Assembly: GCA_900764105.1 (NCBI GenBank) | Contig: CAAFMS010000013.1 | Coordinates: forward strand, 1 to 64,000 | DNA: 64,000 nt | Direction of reading: 5' to 3' | Origin: Clostridia bacterium | Lineage (GTDB): Bacteria; Bacillota; Clostridia; Christensenellales; Borkfalkiaceae | Part shown: piece by piece, positions 59,745 to 64,000 of the stretch | Layout: the number at the start of each line of letters is the position of its first letter | Position numbering within the stretch: position 1 is the stretch's first letter | Position numbers and translations under genes: made by a program | The notes under the pieces: generated by a model | Told to the model about the DNA's origin: nothing | The model's input: only the letters and a program-made list of their open reading frames with translations | Database searches by the model: none

Positions 59745-60932
59745 TTACACCTCCTTAATTTCGCCGTTGAGTTTGAAAAGCGGCGACATTTTTCTTAGTC
59801 TCGTAGTAATTTCTTTTAGTTTTTCGACCGCATAGTCGATTTCTTCAATCGTATTTTCCTTTCCGAATGAAAACCTTATCGAACCGTGAGCGGTCTCTAC
59901 GGGAACTCCTATCGCAAGCAGAACGTGCGACGGTTCGAGCGAACCCGACGAACACGCCGAACCCGACGATACGGCTATTCCCGCAAGATCGAGACTGAAC
60001 AAGATCGACTCGCCCTCGATATATTCAAACGAAAAATCTGCGTTGCAGGGCAGTCTCTTCGAGAAATCTTTCGGTCCGTTGAGCCGAACGTAAGGGATTT
60101 CCTTCATAACCCTGTCTATAAATCTGTCTCTGAGGAAAGCGACGTATTTTACGTCCTCTTCGAGCGTTTCGTAGGTGAGAGATAACGCTTCGGCAAAGCC
60201 TACTACCGACGGAACGTTCGTCGTTCCGCCTCTTCTCGTCCTTTCCTGATGTCCGCCCGAGATAAGCCTCGCCACGGGTACGCCCGTCTTTATATATAAC
60301 GCCCCGATTCCTTTCGGACCGTTGAATTTGTGCGCCGAAATACTCATCATATCCACGCCGAGTTCTTTGAGGTTTATCCTCGTCGCGCCGACTGCCTGAA
60401 CGGCGTCCGTGTGACAGATAATTCCGTATTTTTTCGCGATTTTCACGACTTCCTCTATCGGCTCGATAGTTCCTATCTCGTTGTTCGCATACATACACGA
60501 TATTAAAATCGTGTCTTTGCGGATAGACTTTTCGAGTTCGTCAAGGTCTATAAATCCCTCTTTATCGACGGATAAACAGGTGAATTCGAAGCCGTCTTTT
60601 TCGAGTTCTTTCGCGGTGGAGAGCATTGCGGCGTGTTCTATTTTCGTGATAATGACGTGCTTGCCTTTGCCCTTTAACGCTTCGCAGACGCCTCTTAAAG
60701 TCCAGTTGTCCGCTTCCGTGCCGCCCGAGGTGAAGTATATCTCGCTCGGTTTCGCGCCGAGAAGGCTCGCGATTTTGTCTCTCGCCTTGTCAACCGCTTC
60801 CATAGCGTCTCTGCCGTATTTGTGTTGGCTGTTCGCGTTTCCGTAAATCTCCGTAAAAAACGGAAGCATCTTTTTTACGACCCTTTCGTCCGTTCTCGTC
60901 GTGGCGGAATGGTCAAAATAAATCTCTTTCAT
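59745..60932 (-). CDS. nifS: Cysteine desulfurase (NifS/IscS)
   Basis: Pyridoxal-phosphate enzyme that removes sulfur from cysteine for iron-sulfur clusters. The 395 residues contain DHSATTRTD (about 7-15), the PLP-binding lysine in MSISAHKFNGPKGIG (near 203) and the mobile-loop cysteine in SSGSACSSGSLEPSHVL (near 330). GAGG precedes the ATG. It is first in a two-gene operon with nifU. A 25-bp palindrome at the transcription start predicts repression by an IscR-like protein that is not encoded in this window. Confidence 0.96.
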   Translation of the reverse strand: MKEIYFDHSATTRTDERVVKKMLPFFTEIYGNANSQHKYGRDAMEAVDKARDKIASLLGAKPSEIYFTSGGTEADNWTLRGVCEALKGKGKHVIITKIEHAAMLSTAKELEKDGFEFTCLSVDKEGFIDLDELEKSIRKDTILISCMYANNEIGTIEPIEEVVKIAKKYGIICHTDAVQAVGATRINLKELGVDMMSISAHKFNGPKGIGALYIKTGVPVARLISGGHQERTRRGGTTNVPSVVGFAEALSLTYETLEEDVKYVAFLRDRFIDRVMKEIPYVRLNGPKDFSKRLPCNADFSFEYIEGESILFSLDLAGIAVSSGSACSSGSLEPSHVLLAIGVPVETAHGSIRFSFGKENTIEEIDYAVEKLKEITTRLRKMSPLFKLNGEIKEV

Positions 60933-60951
60933 AAGGTTGCCTCACGAAACA

Positions 60952-61009
60952 ATATCCTACCTACTCGGTAGGATATATACAGTATATCATTGAATTTCTA
61001 AGTTGTCAA
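60952..61009 (-). promoter_or_regulatory. nifS-nifU promoter with Rrf2/IscR-type operator
   Basis: Minus strand TTGACA (61009-61004), 17-bp spacer, TATACT (60986-60981). A perfect palindrome ATATCCTACC-TACTC-GGTAGGATAT (60952-60976) covers the expected start site near 60974. Its form, a 10-bp arm on either side of 5 bp with a CCTAC/GTAGG core, resembles Firmicutes IscR-like sites. Confidence 0.8.
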
Positions 61010-61034
61010 CTGATTTTTAAAACTTTTGTCATTA

Positions 61035-61742
61035 TTATCTTGTCCGGCATGGTTTGTCGTTGTTTTCACCGAAAAGAATTGCGTTTAGTTCCTCGGTTTT
61101 TCTGCGGGGGACAGAGTCGTCGTAATAGGCGTTAATCGCCTTATAGGCTAACTTATCGCCGTCGATGTCTAAAATTCCGAACCTCGCGCAGTCCTTTTCG
61201 AGGAAGTTTCCGAGCGTTCCGAAGTTGAGGTAATATTTGTCGCCCAAACGGGTAAAAGACCCCGTGTGTTCGTGTCCGAAAAGGAATACGTTACCTTTAA
61301 GACCCGAAAAAAGTTCGCGAACCTCGTTATCGGTCGGCATATAGATTATGTCCTTAAACCTGCCCTTTTTATTCATAGGATAGTGAAAAGCGACGATTTC
61401 GTATTTGCCGTCCTTATACGTTACCGAACGGGGAAGAGAAGAAAGGAATTCCTTCGACGCCTCGGAAAGAACTTTTTGTTGCCAGCGGAACATTTTAAGC
61501 CGAGTGTCCTCTTTCGGAAATTCGTCAAGGTCGAGGCAGACGAAGATATCGTGATTGCCTTTCACGCAAACGATATCTTTGCGTTTTCGGACAAGCGATA
61601 CGGTCTCCTCGGGGTAAAATCCGTTGCCGACGATATCCCCGAGAAGAAGAGTGACGTCGGGCTTATATTTGTCTATTTCGGAAAGGGCGGCTCTCAAAGC
61701 GAAAACGTTTGAATGTACGTCCGATATAATTGCATATTTCAT
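61035..61742 (-). CDS. Calcineurin-like metallophosphoesterase
   Basis: Predicted cytoplasmic phosphoesterase of the YfcE/MJ0936-like group; substrate unknown. The 235 residues carry the full metal-binding series: SDVHSN (about 7-12), LLGDIVGNG (about 34-42), KGNHD (about 62-66) and FGHEHTGSF (about 155-163). It has a near-consensus promoter whose -10 is 8 nt from the ATG, with no ribosome site, suggesting a leaderless transcript. It is divergent from the PqqD-like gene. Confidence 0.88.
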   Translation of the reverse strand: MKYAIISDVHSNVFALRAALSEIDKYKPDVTLLLGDIVGNGFYPEETVSLVRKRKDIVCVKGNHDIFVCLDLDEFPKEDTRLKMFRWQQKVLSEASKEFLSSLPRSVTYKDGKYEIVAFHYPMNKKGRFKDIIYMPTDNEVRELFSGLKGNVFLFGHEHTGSFTRLGDKYYLNFGTLGNFLEKDCARFGILDIDGDKLAYKAINAYYDDSVPRRKTEELNAILFGENNDKPCRTR

Positions 61743-61750
61743 CGAGAATC

Positions 61751-61780
61751 ATTTTATCATATTTCAACTGTTTTTGTCAA
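61751..61780 (-). promoter_or_regulatory. Promoter of the phosphoesterase gene, probably leaderless
   Basis: Minus strand TTGACA (61780-61775), 18-bp spacer, TAAAAT (61756-61751), 8 nt to the ATG at 61742. Confidence 0.65.
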
Positions 61781-61798
61781 CAATGGCGAGCAAAACGC

Positions 61799-61827
61799 TT
61801 GTTTTTATTTGCGGTATAGGGTATAAT
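61799..61827 (+). promoter_or_regulatory. Promoter of the PqqD-like gene
   Basis: TTGTTT (61799-61804), 17-bp spacer, TATAAT (61822-61827), start near 61834, about 45 nt before the ATG at 61880. Confidence 0.65.
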
Positions 61828-61879
61828 ATAGGAGCCGTAGGCGGCTGCCTGCGGATAGCCGATAAACGCGGAGGGAAAT

Positions 61880-62146
61880 ATGAAAGTCAGAAAGGGATTT
61901 GTTTTGAGAAAGGTCGGGGACACGCAGTATGCGGTTGCGACGGGCGAAGCGTTGAAGTATTTCAAAGGAATGTTAAAACTCAACGAAATGGGCGCGTATA
62001 TGTTCACGCTTTTGCAAGAGGACACGAACGCGAACAAAATTGCGGACAGAATTTTAGAGTCGTTCGACGCGGACAAGGAGACGGTTCTTGCGGACGTAAA
62101 TGATTTTATAGCGAAACTTAAATCGATTAACGTCATCGAAGGCTGA
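61880..62146 (+). CDS. Stand-alone PqqD-family protein (peptide-binding RRE fold)
   Basis: An 88-residue protein of the PqqD family, the winged-helix fold that recognises precursor peptides for RiPP-modifying enzymes. KVRKGFVLRKVGDTQYAVAT (about residues 2-21) forms the N-terminal beta strands, LNEMGAYMFTLLQ (about 34-46) is the conserved Asn-containing helix, and a DVNDFIAKLKSINVIEG segment forms the C-terminal helix and wing. A GGAGGG ribosome site precedes the ATG. No radical SAM enzyme, peptidase or precursor-like peptide gene is adjacent, so it may serve a distant cluster or act in a different role. Confidence 0.85.
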   Translation: MKVRKGFVLRKVGDTQYAVATGEALKYFKGMLKLNEMGAYMFTLLQEDTNANKIADRILESFDADKETVLADVNDFIAKLKSINVIEG

Positions 62147-62272
62147 AAAACGGAAAGGGTTTAAATACCGACGAAAGAATAGCGAAGCGACAGAGTATAT
62201 ATGCGGAACTGTCCGTATGTTCTCGCTTTCCCCTTTGAAGTTGATTGTTTTGTTTATGTTTTATTTCTTGCC

Positions 62273-62411
62273 GTCACCTTCGGGGAAGGTGTCGCTGAAA
62301 GCGACGGAAGGGGACAATAAATCACTACTACATTTCGCTTTACATTTTTATCCCCTATCGTCAAAATCTCGCTTACGCTCTATTTTGCCACTTCCCCCGA
62401 AGGAGGAAGCG
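62273..62411. repeat. Two dispersed palindromic repeats
   Basis: 62273-62318 (CACCTTCGGGGAAGGTGTCG...) resembles the copy at 58962, and 62349-62411 is a TATCCCC...GAAGCG repeat with type a middle. The rest of the gap between 62147 and 62516 shows nothing else. Confidence 0.8.
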
Positions 62412-62516
62412 TTGTTTGCCGTTTTTACAATGTCTGCCGCTTTAACGGAATGGGAAAGCGAGTCGGATAGTTGCGTTATAAAGCAAGCAATAGTTCAAAA
62501 ATTCGTATCTATTTAT

Positions 62517-62562
62517 AAAAGCCTCGGGCGGAATTTCCATTGAAATTCCGCCCGAGGCTTTT
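62517..62562. terminator. Strong bidirectional terminator
   Basis: Perfect 21-bp stem (62517-62537 with 62542-62562), 4-nt loop, A-tract and T-tract at its ends; serves the minus-strand transporter gene ending at 62597. Confidence 0.88.
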
Positions 62563-62596
62563 GCTATGTGTTTTACTTTATTTTTTTCGCAATTTC

Positions 62597-63781
62597 TTAT
62601 CTCAATTCCCTTTGTTCCTTTTTCTTCGGAATACATAAAATCATTATACCTATGAATAAAATCAACGGGTAAATCGTAGAGAATAAAAGCCCCGTTTTAA
62701 TGTCCGACGTTATAATTCCTTGTAAGGACGGGCCTATCGTACAGCCGACGTCGCCTGCCAAAGCGAGCATTCCGAACATCTTCGTGCCGCCGACGGGAAA
62801 ACTTTTTCCTGCCAACGAGTAAATTCCGGGCCACATTATTCCGACGAAAAGGCCGCTTAAAGCAATTCCCGCAAGCGATAAATAGGGTATGGGCGACAGC
62901 GAAGCGAGCAAGTACGCGCCCGTAAGCAACGCCGCGCAGAACGCTATCGCGAGTTTTAGGTTCATTTTATCGCCTAAGAAGCCGTAGGCGGTACGGGAAA
63001 TCGCCATTCCGAGGGCGAATAAACACGCGCCTAAGAGGTCGCCCGTCGTCTTGTTCGATATTCCGAGACTTACTTCCGCAAAATACGATGCCCATTGAGC
63101 GATAGCCTGCTCGGCCGCTCCCGCCATCGCCATTAAAATAAGGAAGAGCATAAAACCTCTCATTTTAAATATCTTTTTGTACGGCGTGGGGTCGTTGTCC
63201 GCTTCGAGTTTTTCTATCGGACATTTCGCGAACAAAAACGAGTTTGCAACGGGTATTACGGCGAGGAGAATCGGCAGAAACGCCCAATATTCGATAGAGA
63301 ATAAGTTAAAGAAAAGGGTTGCGAAGAGTACGACGAAAATCTGCCCCCAACTGAAAAAGGAGTGCAAAAGACACATCGCCCCCGACTTGTTTTCGAGCGG
63401 CAACGCTTCGACGAGCGGACTTAAAACCACTTCGACGAAACCTCCGCCGACAGCCATAAAAGCCGTCGCTATCATTACACCCGCGTAAGGCGACATAACG
63501 TTCGGAAGTACTCCGAGAGTAACGAGTCCGATTGCCGAAAGAGTCTGCGCGATAATCGTGCTTTTTCTGTACCCGAGTTTATTCGCAATAATCGCCGAGC
63601 AGGAATCGATGATAATTTGCAAACCGAAGTTGAAAAATACGATAAAGGAAAGTTGCAGTTCCGAAAACGAAAACTGCTTTGAAAACCTCGCGAAAAGAAG
63701 TGGGGTTAAGTTGTTTACGATCGCTTGCACGACGTAGCCGATATAGCACGCGGCAAGGGTCGAACGATATTTATTCTTCAT
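62597..63781 (-). CDS. Major facilitator superfamily transporter
   Basis: Twelve-span secondary transporter; substrate unknown. The 394 residues begin with a short basic segment and spans at about 7-28 and 42-66; the loop after span 2 has the MFS-type NKLGYRKS motif (about 67-74), and FLGDKMNLK appears in the equivalent loop of the second half (about 265-273). The pattern is that of the FucP/sugar-type or general MFS group. The -10 TAGAAT is 9 nt from the ATG and no ribosome site is seen. It stands alone. Confidence 0.87.
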   Translation of the reverse strand: MKNKYRSTLAACYIGYVVQAIVNNLTPLLFARFSKQFSFSELQLSFIVFFNFGLQIIIDSCSAIIANKLGYRKSTIIAQTLSAIGLVTLGVLPNVMSPYAGVMIATAFMAVGGGFVEVVLSPLVEALPLENKSGAMCLLHSFFSWGQIFVVLFATLFFNLFSIEYWAFLPILLAVIPVANSFLFAKCPIEKLEADNDPTPYKKIFKMRGFMLFLILMAMAGAAEQAIAQWASYFAEVSLGISNKTTGDLLGACLFALGMAISRTAYGFLGDKMNLKLAIAFCAALLTGAYLLASLSPIPYLSLAGIALSGLFVGIMWPGIYSLAGKSFPVGGTKMFGMLALAGDVGCTIGPSLQGIITSDIKTGLLFSTIYPLILFIGIMILCIPKKKEQRELR

Positions 63782-63790
63782 AATTTGCCT

Positions 63791-63819
63791 ATTCTAACAT
63801 ATAAATAGTTAAAAAGCAA
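63791..63819 (-). promoter_or_regulatory. Promoter of the MFS gene, near-leaderless
   Basis: Minus strand TTGCTT (63819-63814), 17-bp spacer, TAGAAT (63796-63791), 9 nt to the ATG. From 63820 to the window end only a TATAAGTCGATTAACG short repeat (near 63866) is visible. Confidence 0.55.
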
Positions 63820-64000
63820 CCTTTTTTACGCGTCAAATAAAAATGTTATTTATAAAAGTTTGCCTATAAGTCGATTAACGGGCGTTCTACCGTGAGTAGA
63901 ATAAAATATTTCACCTCTACTTTCAGTTTTGTCGAAATATAGTTACATACTTATTCAAACGCTTGCAAGATTAAGAAGAGATAATTATAATAAATAAAAA

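Noticed and set aside
10421..62411. CRISPR array
   Set aside because: The repeats are palindromic and dispersed, irregularly spaced over the whole window and partly inverted; there are no regular spacers and no cas genes.

Overview
The window looks like chromosomal DNA from an anaerobic, endospore-lineage Bacillota (class Clostridia), probably an uncultured gut-type organism. Supporting evidence is a class III fructose-bisphosphatase, SpoIVA and SpoIIE, the oxygen-sensitive glycyl-radical enzymes PflB and NrdD, an FprA-type flavodiiron protein, a UvrX/UmuC-like polymerase with a YolD partner, and sigma-A promoters close to TTGACA-N17-TATAAT. No plasmid, prophage, IS transposase or CRISPR array is visible. 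The lineage is inferred from gene content only.

Layout. 1-9 kb: fbp, an ABC exporter pair, tRNA-Thr, a GH78-like glycosidase and spoIVA. 9.6-13.5 kb: a cytidylate-kinase-like protein and secA. 14-20.7 kb: pflA-pflB and the divergent nrdD-nrdG-dut operon behind a tandem NrdR operator. 20.9-23.2 kb: an AT-rich orphan membrane gene, a flavodiiron protein and tRNA-Cys. 23.7-29.3 kb: a surface-glycan group (fused Wzz/BY-kinase, O-antigen-ligase-like protein, MGDG-synthase-like glycosyltransferase) followed by der. 29.8-31 kb: an SPFH protein with a ribbon-helix-helix partner. 31.1-37.9 kb: a complete phosphate operon, pstS-pstCA (fused)-pstB-phoU-phoP-phoR, with 11-bp-spaced Pho-box-like repeats. 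38-39.9 kb: the Y-family polymerase and YolD. 40.4-46.4 kb: two unknown genes, an acidic-tailed membrane protein, gap and a small membrane protein. 47-51.2 kb: divergent spoIIE and an M6-like lipoprotein peptidase. 51.4-58.8 kb: the conserved run rpsB-tsf-pyrH-frr-uppS-cdsA-dxr-rseP. 59.4-63.8 kb: nifS-nifU under an Rrf2/IscR-like operator, a phosphoesterase, a stand-alone PqqD-like protein and an MFS transporter.

The most interesting signal is non-coding. Two elements (8941-9274 and 42016-42294) share one modular plan: outer inverted repeats of 25-27 nt, an inner stem with 20-nt arms, and a core of exactly 100 nt. The two conserved domains match in sequence, whereas the arms differ but stay complementary, which indicates selection for a folded RNA or single-stranded DNA. 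One copy fills the space between a candidate sigma-E promoter and the ribosome binding site of spoIVA; the other begins on the stop codon of an unknown gene. Gaps also carry at least two families of dispersed palindromic repeats, one with interchangeable middle segments.

Other notable points: several genes have an ATG only 6-9 nt after a -10 box and no Shine-Dalgarno sequence, suggesting leaderless mRNAs; PstC and PstA are fused; tRNA-Thr has an inverted copy of its 3' end just downstream; and the promoter of the SPFH/ribbon-helix-helix operon lies inside nested dyad symmetry. All calls come from reading the sequence; no database search was run.
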